From assembly GCA_023249225.1 (NCBI GenBank), contig JAHFDA010000004.1, positions 1-62,143 of the forward strand: 62,143 bases of DNA. The letters run 5' to 3'. Of this stretch, positions 36,767 to 44,724 are shown one piece after another. The stretch's first letter is position 1. Each line of letters starts with the position of its first letter. A program made the translations under genes and the position numbers. Origin of the DNA: a bacterium (GTDB lineage Bacteria; Margulisbacteria; Marinamargulisbacteria; JAHFDA01). A model generated the notes under the pieces. The model did no database searches, was not told the DNA's origin, and saw nothing but the letters and a program-made list of their open reading frames with translations.

Positions 36767-37888
36767 AATGATTTCATTACCGAAGCCCTGGTCGATGAGG
36801 ATAGCTTCTGTAACTTTAAGTCCGACATCCTGACCTTGGAAAAAGCCGTGACGCGGGGCGAAAAGATCGCTTTGTACGGGCCGCGCAACTACGGCAAGAC
36901 TTCTCTGGTAAAAAACATCATTGCCCAGCGCTTTAAACAGCGGCATAAAAGATGCTTTGTTTTTTTTGTCGACCTGATGGAACTTAAAAACCTGGAGGCC
37001 CTGGACCAGCGCATGAGCCGCTATTTTGAAAGCTCGTTTGTAGAGTCGTTTCCGGTCAAAAGCATTTTAGACCACATCAAGCAGTTTTTAACCTCCTTAA
37101 AACCCGAACTGCAAATCGATTCGCTGACCGGACAACCCAGTTTGCAGCTTGGTGTGCATCCCGGCAAACAGGCTCGCACAACCCAGGCTATTTTTAAAAC
37201 AATCCAGGAGATTTCTAAAAAAATACCAACCTTGATTATCCTGGACGAGTTTCAGGACATCGCCTTTATTAAAGGAGCGCAGGCCGAGTTTCGCACGGCC
37301 TTTCAAAACCTGAATCAGTTGCCCATTATTGTGCTGGGATCCAAACGTCATCTGCTGACACAGATTCTGGCGGCGGAATCTGCGCCGCTGGCGTTTTGGG
37401 GCAAGGATCTTGAGCTAAAGCCGATTGCCTACGAAACCTATCACGCGTACATCATGGAACGCTTTAAGCCCCGGAAAATCCGCATGGAACTGGAAGCATC
37501 CCGTTATTTGCAGGATAAAATGTTTCGTATTCCGGAATCCGTAAACACCTTGTGCCTGCAACTCATTGAGCAGTTTCCGCATCAAGTGATTACGCAAGAA
37601 AAAATAAATCTGGCGCTTGTCAAACTGGTCGACCAAAAAGCCAGCCGTTACGGCAGTTACTGCGGCCAGTTTTCTGACATCGAGGAACGGGTGCTGACGG
37701 CAACTGCCAAACTGGATTACGTGGCCAAGCCCCAGAGCAAGGACTTTATCAAGCTGGCGTCCACCACGGCGCGTACCTCGGGGCTGGTGTTTAAAAAACT
37801 ATTGAATAAGGGCGTGCTGGAAAAAGATCCCCAGGGCTACCGGCTAAGCGACCCCTTGTTTTATTATTTTCTGCGGACGTATCGCTGA
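36764..37888 (+). CDS. Archaeal-type AAA/STAND ATPase
   Basis: 374 aa. Walker A GPRNYGKTS (39-47), Walker B LIILDEFQDIA (158-168), sensor-like VLGSKRHLL, then a C-terminal winged-helix-like segment (ASTTARTSGLVFKKLLNKGVLEKDPQGYRLSDPLFYYFLR). This matches the archaeal ATPase family (PF01637-type), found in archaea and scattered bacteria, often as a mobile single gene. It lacks the N-terminal motif shared by neighbouring proteins and carries its own operator-like palindrome. The role is unknown; DNA-linked or stress-linked functions are guesses. Confidence 0.85.
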   Translation: MNDFITEALVDEDSFCNFKSDILTLEKAVTRGEKIALYGPRNYGKTSLVKNIIAQRFKQRHKRCFVFFVDLMELKNLEALDQRMSRYFESSFVESFPVKSILDHIKQFLTSLKPELQIDSLTGQPSLQLGVHPGKQARTTQAIFKTIQEISKKIPTLIILDEFQDIAFIKGAQAEFRTAFQNLNQLPIIVLGSKRHLLTQILAAESAPLAFWGKDLELKPIAYETYHAYIMERFKPRKIRMELEASRYLQDKMFRIPESVNTLCLQLIEQFPHQVITQEKINLALVKLVDQKASRYGSYCGQFSDIEERVLTATAKLDYVAKPQSKDFIKLASTTARTSGLVFKKLLNKGVLEKDPQGYRLSDPLFYYFLRTYR

Positions 37889-37901
37889 CCGATCTAAACA
37901 C

Positions 37902-38855
37902 CTACTCAATCTTTAAAATATTTTTCACATGATGCGGCACCCGGCTGTGGATGCGCCGCCAGGATAATACTGGCAGGTCTTTAAGTGCTGCCTGGGTGGC
38001 TTGCGCAATGGCAATGGCTTCGGGCCGGGGACTGTTTGGGTCGTTGGGATCAAAAAACTCGCGTGCTTCATACTGCGCAATAAAAGCTTCGAGTTCTAAC
38101 GTAGATGCTTTGATGGTCAGCCCCATTCTTTGCATGACCAGCACCGCAATGCCGCACAATGCCTGGCGTTCGGCCGGAGTAAGATCAATGCGCATCGCGG
38201 GGCCGATTTGAAACAGATTGAGGCCGATATATTTCATCAAGTCCCGCTCGGTTTCGGTTTCGACTCCGGCCAGTCCCAGGCTGTGATGCATGCGGTTGAC
38301 AATGCGCAAGCCCTTTAAAACCTTGGGATCATCGATGGGGTACTGAAACATGGTAATCAAAAACATATACGTGCCCATCATGCGTTGAATCGGATAATCG
38401 CGAAACTTGTCGGTTTTCATCAGTCCGCGCACCAGGGCGGGAATGCAATAGGTGCGATAAAGCGCCGCTGCCTCAAGTTCCATCAAGGCCACTTCTCCGG
38501 CAATGCGCAACAAGCGATCAGATTGACGTGGGTTTTCGGCCATATGGCCCATGGCGCGAAATATCAAAGGTAATATTTTCCTTCTGTGCCGCAAATCTGT
38601 CCGCGAACGCATGTTTAAAAAATCAGTCAGGGTATCCAAAACCGGAATTTCCCTGCCCATGCGCAAGAGCATGCCGTCGAGGACCTTTTGGTAGCCCTGC
38701 CAGGTGGCTTGTATTTCCCAGCTTTTTAAGGCTGTCGGTAATGGCGCACTCAATAACGCCAACTCATATGCAGATAGGCTGCCGCGTCCACCCCATGTTC
38801 CGCCCATGAGAGTGGGGGCAATATCTGGGATCCGAGAGGCAATGCGACGAAACAT
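37902..38855 (-). CDS. Hypothetical helical protein (317 aa)
   Basis: Start chosen at ATG 38855 (MFRRIASRIPDIAPTLMGG) because AGGA lies 8 nt upstream; longer starts up to 38906 have no ribosome site. The protein is helical, Arg/Leu/Met-rich, without clear membrane segments and without a recognised family. Its N-terminus matches that of the acyl-CoA ligase at 47265 (RRIASRxP). It is divergent from the 38934 gene across a 78-bp promoter gap and ends 14 nt from the convergent ATPase. Confidence 0.55.
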   Translation of the reverse strand: MFRRIASRIPDIAPTLMGGTWGGRGSLSAYELALLSAPLPTALKSWEIQATWQGYQKVLDGMLLRMGREIPVLDTLTDFLNMRSRTDLRHRRKILPLIFRAMGHMAENPRQSDRLLRIAGEVALMELEAAALYRTYCIPALVRGLMKTDKFRDYPIQRMMGTYMFLITMFQYPIDDPKVLKGLRIVNRMHHSLGLAGVETETERDLMKYIGLNLFQIGPAMRIDLTPAERQALCGIAVLVMQRMGLTIKASTLELEAFIAQYEAREFFDPNDPNSPRPEAIAIAQATQAALKDLPVLSWRRIHSRVPHHVKNILKIE

Positions 38856-38897
38856 AAATTTCATCCTAAACATTATTTCGCATGATGAGAGAAAATA

Positions 38898-38927
38898 TTG
38901 CAACATCTTTTAGGAAAATTCGATATA
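38898..38927 (+). promoter_or_regulatory. Possible leaderless promoter for the 38934 gene
   Basis: TTGCAA (38898-38903), 18-bp spacer, GATATA (38922-38927). The predicted start of transcription falls at the ATG (38934). No usable Shine-Dalgarno is present. Confidence 0.35.
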
Positions 38928-38933
38928 TGAGGC

Positions 38934-40379
38934 ATGTTTCATTTTAGGGCTCTGGCCGAACCCCATTCAAACCTGCCCATGCTGGCACGGAATGCCTTTT
39001 CACCTGTAACTCTCGACATGGCCGCCCGCGCCCGTGGCCAGTTTGTGGTCGCAGTGGGCGAAGAGCCACGTAGCACTTTTACCAGTTCGGCAGAGACATT
39101 GCGGGGTAACCGTTTTCAACGTTGGCTGGAGGGGCTCTTGCCGCAGCTTAAAAACCGCCGACTACGCAGCTGGCTTGTGGCGCAAATGCCTGCGGACCTT
39201 GATCCGGCTATTGCCCGTCTGGCGCGCCGACTTTCGGTTGAAAACTACTGTTTTCTGCGGAATTTGTTTGCGCACACGCCAGACCTTAAAAAACAGCGCG
39301 ATATTTTGGCTGTGTTGGGTTGCTTTGCAACCGCCTTAAGCACAGTTGAGCTTGACGATCTGGCCATGTTTTTAAGTGCCATCGTCACCGACAGCCCAAC
39401 CACCCTGGAAAATGGCGATCTTAAAAACCAGTCCGTTTTTGCCATGTTCTGGGTAGAACTTTTAAGTGGCCATGCATACAACCGCGAGATGCTGGCCGGT
39501 CTGGCTCTGACCACGCCGTCCCAGGCTTTGGGAGAATGCATCGTTACGTTTTTAGGTGCCAATCGCGCAGGCAATGACGATGCCGTGGATAAACTTAATT
39601 TGTTGCTGCAAGAAAAAATAAATCTGGTCAGCGCTCCGGTCGACCTTAGGCCCGAAGCCGCTATGGAAAAAATCACTAAGGCGCTGTATGAAAAATTGGT
39701 GGAGACAAAATTTATTCCTTATATTGAGTCGCCTGATTTTCTTAGATATTTTCCAGAAGGTTACAGTTATCCGCCCGGCGGTCATCGGCACGAGCGTATG
39801 CTACATGTGCGCCCAAAGGCCTTTACGCGCTTGCGCGCCTTGCTCAAGATGCCCATGCAAGTAAAGCAAGGTCTTCAATATGCCCTAAATGAAGAGGACA
39901 TTAAAAAGCTGATGCGTGTGCTCATGCTTGAAGAATGTTTACAAATGATGTGTCTACATGAAGGCTTTCATAAGCCATCTACAGAACAGGTAAAAGCGCT
40001 GCTCAACCTATGGGTACGTGATCTTCAATTAAGCGTGCCCTCATTGGCGCAACCATCACCCCATGGTCCCTGGCGTTTTAACGAACTCTGTTGTGCGTAC
40101 ATGTCCCGGGAGGGATCCATAAGCCTTCGGGAAGACGGGCAGCTTTCGGATGAGGGCCCTGTGCCTGGCGATCAGGGTCTTATGCTTCGCCTCGGCATTC
40201 GTTGCGTTGGCGAAAGAGACTTGCGCCAACCCCGTGACAGTAATGATTGGCGCGATTACGAAGTCGATTTTGAAATTGATTTTACTTTTTGTGGTATGGT
40301 CGGCCAAATCTTTAATATCACTTTAAACCGCACAGAGCTTTGGCCACTGCTACCGTTACCGCGGCATGTGTTTGACTAA
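38934..40379 (+). CDS. Hypothetical protein (481 aa)
   Basis: MFHFRALAEPHSNLPML start. The first two thirds are helical; the C-terminal 100 residues are beta-rich and acidic (DYEVDFEIDFTFCGMVGQIFNITLNRTELWPLLPLP). No signal peptide, membrane helix or known motif seen. Divergent from the 37902-38855 gene and convergent with the ADP-ribosylglycohydrolase gene (13-nt gap). The first residues carry the F/Y-R-A-L-A motif also found in the 29458 and 31602 products. Confidence 0.55.
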   Translation: MFHFRALAEPHSNLPMLARNAFSPVTLDMAARARGQFVVAVGEEPRSTFTSSAETLRGNRFQRWLEGLLPQLKNRRLRSWLVAQMPADLDPAIARLARRLSVENYCFLRNLFAHTPDLKKQRDILAVLGCFATALSTVELDDLAMFLSAIVTDSPTTLENGDLKNQSVFAMFWVELLSGHAYNREMLAGLALTTPSQALGECIVTFLGANRAGNDDAVDKLNLLLQEKINLVSAPVDLRPEAAMEKITKALYEKLVETKFIPYIESPDFLRYFPEGYSYPPGGHRHERMLHVRPKAFTRLRALLKMPMQVKQGLQYALNEEDIKKLMRVLMLEECLQMMCLHEGFHKPSTEQVKALLNLWVRDLQLSVPSLAQPSPHGPWRFNELCCAYMSREGSISLREDGQLSDEGPVPGDQGLMLRLGIRCVGERDLRQPRDSNDWRDYEVDFEIDFTFCGMVGQIFNITLNRTELWPLLPLPRHVFD

Positions 40380-40392
40380 AATTCGGTAACTA

Positions 40393-41931
40393 TCATCCTT
40401 CAACCCACTCTCGCGCCGCTTGCAGGCAAGCTTCCTTATATTGCAGGCTGTCCACGAGATCTTTAGGCAGCGCCTGCATGCCGTGCAAGGCTCCAAACCA
40501 GGCTCCGGCAATGGCGGCAATGCTGTCGGCGTCGCCCTTGTCGATCATGATGCAGGTTTGCACCATCTTTAGGTAATCGTCCGGGTGCTTAAAAAATGCA
40601 TACAGCGCAAAACAAACGGTGTCGATGGCGTGGCCCGAAATTCCAAGCGCTTCAGCAGCCTGTGTGGATTCGGCGTTTAACACGGTTTTCAGGGTATCGA
40701 GGCGTTCGGACATAGCCGGGCTCATGTTTGCAAAAAAAGCATGTGCCCCGTCGATGAGCGCAAGGTTCGGTGTTTTGGCGTCTGGTTTTAACAAGGTGGA
40801 CGCAATGTAAGCCACCACCAGCGCAGCCGCAACGGCATCGGGATGATGATGGGTCATGCGCACGCTTTCAATGACTGCATTTTTCATGGCGTAGGGCAGG
40901 GCGCCAAAATTTAAAACCGCAAAGGGTGTTACGCGCATGGCCCCGCCGCAGGTGGGGTTGGGGTGATCCATCAATGACCAATGCACGCCGGTATACAGGT
41001 CGCGGCCAGCGATAATGGTTCGCATGCCATAACCGGCATCGTACGGCGTAGCAACGCCACGTGATGGTGATTTTTCGCCAAAATCGTGTTGGCGTATCAA
41101 TTCTGCAATGCGGGTCGCAATGATGTCGGGGTCATATCGCCGACCGTTTTTTTGCAGGGCATCCAAGGTTGCCAGGGTCATGATGGTATCGTCGCTGGCA
41201 CCCGCCAGCGGAAATTTTCGTTTAGGGTTTACCACGTAATTTGAAATGATCCCGTAATCGGCCAGTAATTTTTTCAAGGGCAAAAATTCCACCGGCGCAC
41301 CAAGGGCATCACCGATAGCAAGGCCGAGCAACATCCCCGCCAATTTTTCAAATGACGGCCCCGTAGAGACGCGATTCATCGCGTCTCCTTTAAAAACGTG
41401 ATCAATCACCACCCCCGGCACATCATTGAGCGTCCACGAAACAGTTACCCCCACATCTGCGCACAAACCCAAATACACACAGCGTGTTTTGGGATCCATG
41501 CCGGTCCAAGTTGGTGCCCATGCGTTTATCAACGCAGAGACGTTGCGGTGCAACGTCTCGTCTACCATGGTGTATCCCATCAAAATCACCCGCGCCAGTT
41601 GGAAGCGTTCCAAAAGATCTAAACGCATGTTGATCGATGTTTGACGGGTCAGCAGGCTTTTTAAGCTAGCGGCCGGATCAATTTTGGTTTTAGCCATCTG
41701 CACCGCCGCCGCCCAGCGCACGTGGGGGTGGGGGTCAAAGACCATGCGGGCAAGGGTTTGTGCAGCTTGAGTGCGGAAGATCTCGTCATCGCAATCTAAA
41801 AAATGTTGACCGATGGCTTGCAAGGCACGGATACGTTCTTTATCAGAAGGAGACGTAAGCAGTCGTGCGGTTTTGGATGGGTCAAACTGCGTTTGCTGAT
41901 CTTGGTTTACAGCAGATTTTTTATAATGCAC
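40393..41931 (-). CDS. ADP-ribosylglycohydrolase (DraG-like) with N-terminal HEAT-like region
   Basis: 512 aa. Residues of about 15-110 resemble HEAT repeats (DKERIRALQAIGQHFLD, PHPHVRWAAAVQMAKTK). Residues of about 200-512 are a DraG-family hydrolase: GMLLGLAIGDALGAPVEFLP, GASDDTIMTLATLDAL (metal-binding SDDT), and IDKGDADSIAAIAGAWFGAL (second metal motif GDADS), so both metal sites are intact. The family removes ADP-ribose from proteins or small molecules. The reading frame contains two palindromic DNA elements translated in frame (41366-41387 and 41537-41559) at the join between the two regions. GTG start with weak ribosome site, so the start is uncertain. Confidence 0.88.
   Translation of the reverse strand: MHYKKSAVNQDQQTQFDPSKTARLLTSPSDKERIRALQAIGQHFLDCDDEIFRTQAAQTLARMVFDPHPHVRWAAAVQMAKTKIDPAASLKSLLTRQTSINMRLDLLERFQLARVILMGYTMVDETLHRNVSALINAWAPTWTGMDPKTRCVYLGLCADVGVTVSWTLNDVPGVVIDHVFKGDAMNRVSTGPSFEKLAGMLLGLAIGDALGAPVEFLPLKKLLADYGIISNYVVNPKRKFPLAGASDDTIMTLATLDALQKNGRRYDPDIIATRIAELIRQHDFGEKSPSRGVATPYDAGYGMRTIIAGRDLYTGVHWSLMDHPNPTCGGAMRVTPFAVLNFGALPYAMKNAVIESVRMTHHHPDAVAAALVVAYIASTLLKPDAKTPNLALIDGAHAFFANMSPAMSERLDTLKTVLNAESTQAAEALGISGHAIDTVCFALYAFFKHPDDYLKMVQTCIMIDKGDADSIAAIAGAWFGALHGMQALPKDLVDSLQYKEACLQAAREWVEG
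41366..41387. repeat. Palindromic element A inside the DraG-like coding sequence
   Basis: GAGACGCGA (41366-41374), TTCA loop, TCGCGTCTC (41379-41387): a perfect 9-bp stem. Translated on the minus strand within GDAMNRVSTGP. It shares the GAGACG/CGTCTC ends with element B and resembles short intergenic palindromes that are common in cyanobacteria and some other bacteria. Confidence 0.75.
41537..41559. repeat. Palindromic element B inside the DraG-like coding sequence
   Basis: GAGACGTTGC (41537-41546), GGT loop, GCAACGTCTC (41550-41559): a perfect 10-bp stem. Translated on the minus strand as part of DETLHRNVSA. It lies 149 bp from element A. Confidence 0.75.
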
Positions 41932-42135
41932 GTGTTAGTTCTCGATCAGCGGACAAGCTTAGAATAGTGAAAAAAATCGTATAAATACATGAGTAACATT
42001 TATTTACTTAAATAGTCATTTTAAAATAAAAAATATAATTAAATATAGAAAATCTAAAAACACAATCAAAACTTTTACGCTTTTATCACGAGACTAGTTA
42101 GACCGTTAAATATTTCCATATTCCAGGAGTCATTC
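41932..42135. promoter_or_regulatory. AT-rich promoter region of the ccr operon
   Basis: 204 bp, extremely AT-rich in 41990-42075. Holds AATATAGAAAATC (42042-42054), an 11/13 match to the reverse complement of the element upstream of the acyl-CoA dehydrogenase (31492-31504). CCAGGAGT lies before ATG 42136. No clear consensus -35/-10 pair could be singled out. Confidence 0.45.
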
Positions 42136-43911
42136 ATGAAACTAAAAGTTATTGCTCAACCCTTGCCCATTGGTGCGGAATTTCGTCCGGGCGTCGATGC
42201 CATTCCCGAAACCATGTTCGCCTACGGCGTCCGCAGCGAACTGCGCCCGAACCCTAAAAAAGAAGGCGAAATGATGCGTGTGGGTTTGCATGGCCAACCC
42301 GCCGACGCCATTGTGCAGGTGCAGGTTCCCGTTCCCAAGCCCGCGCCGCATGAAGTGCTCGTATATATTAAAGCCGCAGGCCATAACTTTAATGGTTCCT
42401 GGGCCGCCCAAGGCATGCCGGTTTCACCTTTTGCCTTTCCGCGAAACAAAAATGCCGATGTGCAGATATTGGGTTCCGATGCTGCCGGTATCGTCGTTGC
42501 GGTAGGCGCAGAGGTCACCGATTGGAAGCTGGGCGACGAAGGGGTGTTGTATTGCGGCGGCGATGACATTGCCGAAGCTTTGCCACCCAGTGGTGACAGC
42601 ATGGAAAAGAAAAGTTTTCATATTACCGGCTACGAAGATGCCGTGGGTTGGTTTTCGCAGTTTACCGCCATCGATGCGCGGCAAGTACGCCGCAGACCCC
42701 AGCATTTGAGTTGGGAAGATTCCTCCAGCTATGGCCTTTGCGCGCCAACCTCGTATCGTGCGCTGGAGCGTGCGGGCATCCGCGCAGGCAGCACCGTTTT
42801 GGTGTGGGGCGCGGCGGGCGGCACGGGCGACTTTGCCATAAAAATCGCCCGGGCACTGGGGGCAAAACACGTGATTGGCGTGGTGTCGTCAGACGAAAAA
42901 GGTAAAAAAGTTCTCGATGCCGGCGCTACCGGTTTTATCAACCGCAAAGGTTTCGACCGCGGTCTGTGGGGCCAGATTCCCGTTGACCCAAAAGAGCGCA
43001 ATGCCTGGCGTGACCAAGCTGATCTTTTTAAAAACGAATTGTTTCATCTGACGAAAGGCTGTCTGGCCGACGTTGTCATCGAACATCCGGGGGAACAAAC
43101 TTACCCGGTCAGCAACCATGTGCTCGCCGATAATGGCCGCATCGCAATCTTTGCGGGTACTACGGGTTACAAGCTGACCTTTGAAGCCAAGGAACCCAGC
43201 ATGGCGTTGGAAGAGATGCTGGCAGGTGCTCAATTGCGCGACGGTTCCAATGTGGTTATTCACGGGGCCTATGCTTTTGCGCGCCAGGTTTTTGATGTGG
43301 TGACGCAGTTCAAGGCCAACGTGGTGTCGGTCGTGAACAACGCCGAAGAAGCCGCCGCCGTGGCAGCATGGGATGTCGAAGGAAAATATTTGCGCGGCGT
43401 GGTTAAACTTTCGGACTTCATCATTCCCAACGATATGCCCTCGCCACCACACCCTTTGCTTAGCCGCGAAGAAATGAAACGCCATGCCGAATACGATGCC
43501 AGCACAGCGCGTCCTTTCCGTGATGCGGTGCGCGCCCTGCTGGGCAAGGCTTTTCCGGACATCATCGTCAAAACCATGGGCACCCCCGAACAAACACTGG
43601 ATTTGGACGTTTTTACGGTTCGGCCTTTTGGTTCGGTGATTCTGGCGGGTCCGGGCATTGCCGGTACGCGCTTCGCCTTTGACGTGCGCTTTTTGTGGAT
43701 GTTCCAAAAACGCGTGTGGCCCAACCATGTGGGGACGCATTACGCCAACCACAATCAGACGCAGGCCACCAATGATCTTATAGAAGCAGGTCAGATTGCC
43801 ATTACGCCCGCCCAAGTTTTTGACTGGAAAGATTTGGCGCACGCCCAGCAAGTCATGCTCGAAGGCGGGGCCGAAGCACCCAAGCTGGTAACGCGAGTGG
43901 CTTCTAAATAA
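42136..43911 (+). CDS. ccr: Crotonyl-CoA carboxylase/reductase with a large internal insertion
   Basis: 591 aa; the family is usually about 410-450 aa. It reductively carboxylates crotonyl-CoA to ethylmalonyl-CoA with NADPH and CO2, the key step of the ethylmalonyl-CoA pathway. Visible: AAGHNFNGSWA (CO2-pocket Asn region), GYEDAVGWFSQF with the family Glu (167), NADPH loop WGAAGGTGDFA (225-234), GFINRKGFDRGLWGQ, VVIEHPGEQTYPVS, FAGTTGY, then after about 160 extra residues FDVRFLWMFQKRVWPNHVGTHYAN with the C-terminal His. The insertion (about 346-505) holds a second Rossmann-like stretch (NVVIHGAYAFARQVFDVV) and a repeat of the GTTGYKLTF region (AGPGIAGTRFAFD), suggesting internal duplication. 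Good ribosome site; epimerase follows after 8 nt. Confidence 0.88.
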   Translation: MKLKVIAQPLPIGAEFRPGVDAIPETMFAYGVRSELRPNPKKEGEMMRVGLHGQPADAIVQVQVPVPKPAPHEVLVYIKAAGHNFNGSWAAQGMPVSPFAFPRNKNADVQILGSDAAGIVVAVGAEVTDWKLGDEGVLYCGGDDIAEALPPSGDSMEKKSFHITGYEDAVGWFSQFTAIDARQVRRRPQHLSWEDSSSYGLCAPTSYRALERAGIRAGSTVLVWGAAGGTGDFAIKIARALGAKHVIGVVSSDEKGKKVLDAGATGFINRKGFDRGLWGQIPVDPKERNAWRDQADLFKNELFHLTKGCLADVVIEHPGEQTYPVSNHVLADNGRIAIFAGTTGYKLTFEAKEPSMALEEMLAGAQLRDGSNVVIHGAYAFARQVFDVVTQFKANVVSVVNNAEEAAAVAAWDVEGKYLRGVVKLSDFIIPNDMPSPPHPLLSREEMKRHAEYDASTARPFRDAVRALLGKAFPDIIVKTMGTPEQTLDLDVFTVRPFGSVILAGPGIAGTRFAFDVRFLWMFQKRVWPNHVGTHYANHNQTQATNDLIEAGQIAITPAQVFDWKDLAHAQQVMLEGGAEAPKLVTRVASK

Positions 43912-43919
43912 GGCCAATA

Positions 43920-44708
43920 ATGCTCCACCACCGTGTTGCCAATCCGCGAAGAATCATTTTTGAGCGGCTGACTGTGGCCGAACAGTTAAGTGAATTACGT
44001 TCTGCTTCGGACAAACTTCCGGCTCTAGAAGCCCTTGGTTTACTCGGTCAAGTCATTGTGCAAAAGGCGCAGGCCCTGTGGAAAGGTTTTTCCGAGCTGG
44101 AAGATTTAATCGAACACGTCGACCACGTGGCCATCATTGTGCGCGATGCCGCCTCGTTTGGACTGCCGGTGATTCCGGTGCCGTCCGAAGAAGTCAACAT
44201 GGTCATGCAGCCCTCCGCCCCCTTGGGCAGCAAGGGTCGCGTTGAACTGATCGAGCCGACCAATTTGCAAAGTAGTCTCAAACAATTTCTCGACAAGCGC
44301 GGCGAGAGCATCCATCACGTTTGTTTTGCCGTTCAAAATCTGCGTGAGGCTTTTCGCTTGGCAGTGGCCGAGGAAATTGGGGATCCGGCCAAGAAAGTAA
44401 AAATTTCCATTGATGATTTGATTGCAGAAGACATTTCCGGTGCCAGCGAACTGTGGGACAACCTGGTGCAGCTTGGTTACATTGCCGCAGATGGCACTGT
44501 TAAACCCGCTTTTTATAACGTGCTTAAGGCCGACAAGCTCCGTCTGGACAGTGAATTTTACATGGACGAGCCCAAGGTATTTGAAATACTTACCCATGCT
44601 TTGCCAGCCTCGCGCAACGACCACGAAGGCTATAACGCGCTGTTTATTTGGAATGCGCACGAAAAACTTTTAATCGAGTTTGTGGAGTACGATTCCCCTG
44701 TTCCGTAA
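43920..44708 (+). CDS. Ethylmalonyl/methylmalonyl-CoA epimerase (VOC fold), extended
   Basis: 262 aa; usual length is about 135-175. IEHVDHVAIIVRDA (metal His) opens the first VOC half, RVELIEPTNLQSSLKQFLDKRGESIHHVCFAVQNLREA gives the RGxxIHHxxF signature, and LLIEFVEYDSP closes the fold. Extra residues: about 65 N-terminal and an insertion of about 90 in the second half. It lies 8 nt after ccr with AAGG before the ATG, so it probably racemises ethylmalonyl-CoA made by Ccr for the mutase. N-terminus MLHHRVANPRRI fits the local N-terminal motif. Confidence 0.82.
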   Translation: MLHHRVANPRRIIFERLTVAEQLSELRSASDKLPALEALGLLGQVIVQKAQALWKGFSELEDLIEHVDHVAIIVRDAASFGLPVIPVPSEEVNMVMQPSAPLGSKGRVELIEPTNLQSSLKQFLDKRGESIHHVCFAVQNLREAFRLAVAEEIGDPAKKVKISIDDLIAEDISGASELWDNLVQLGYIAADGTVKPAFYNVLKADKLRLDSEFYMDEPKVFEILTHALPASRNDHEGYNALFIWNAHEKLLIEFVEYDSPVP

Positions 44709-44724
44709 GGGAATCTCTAAACCC

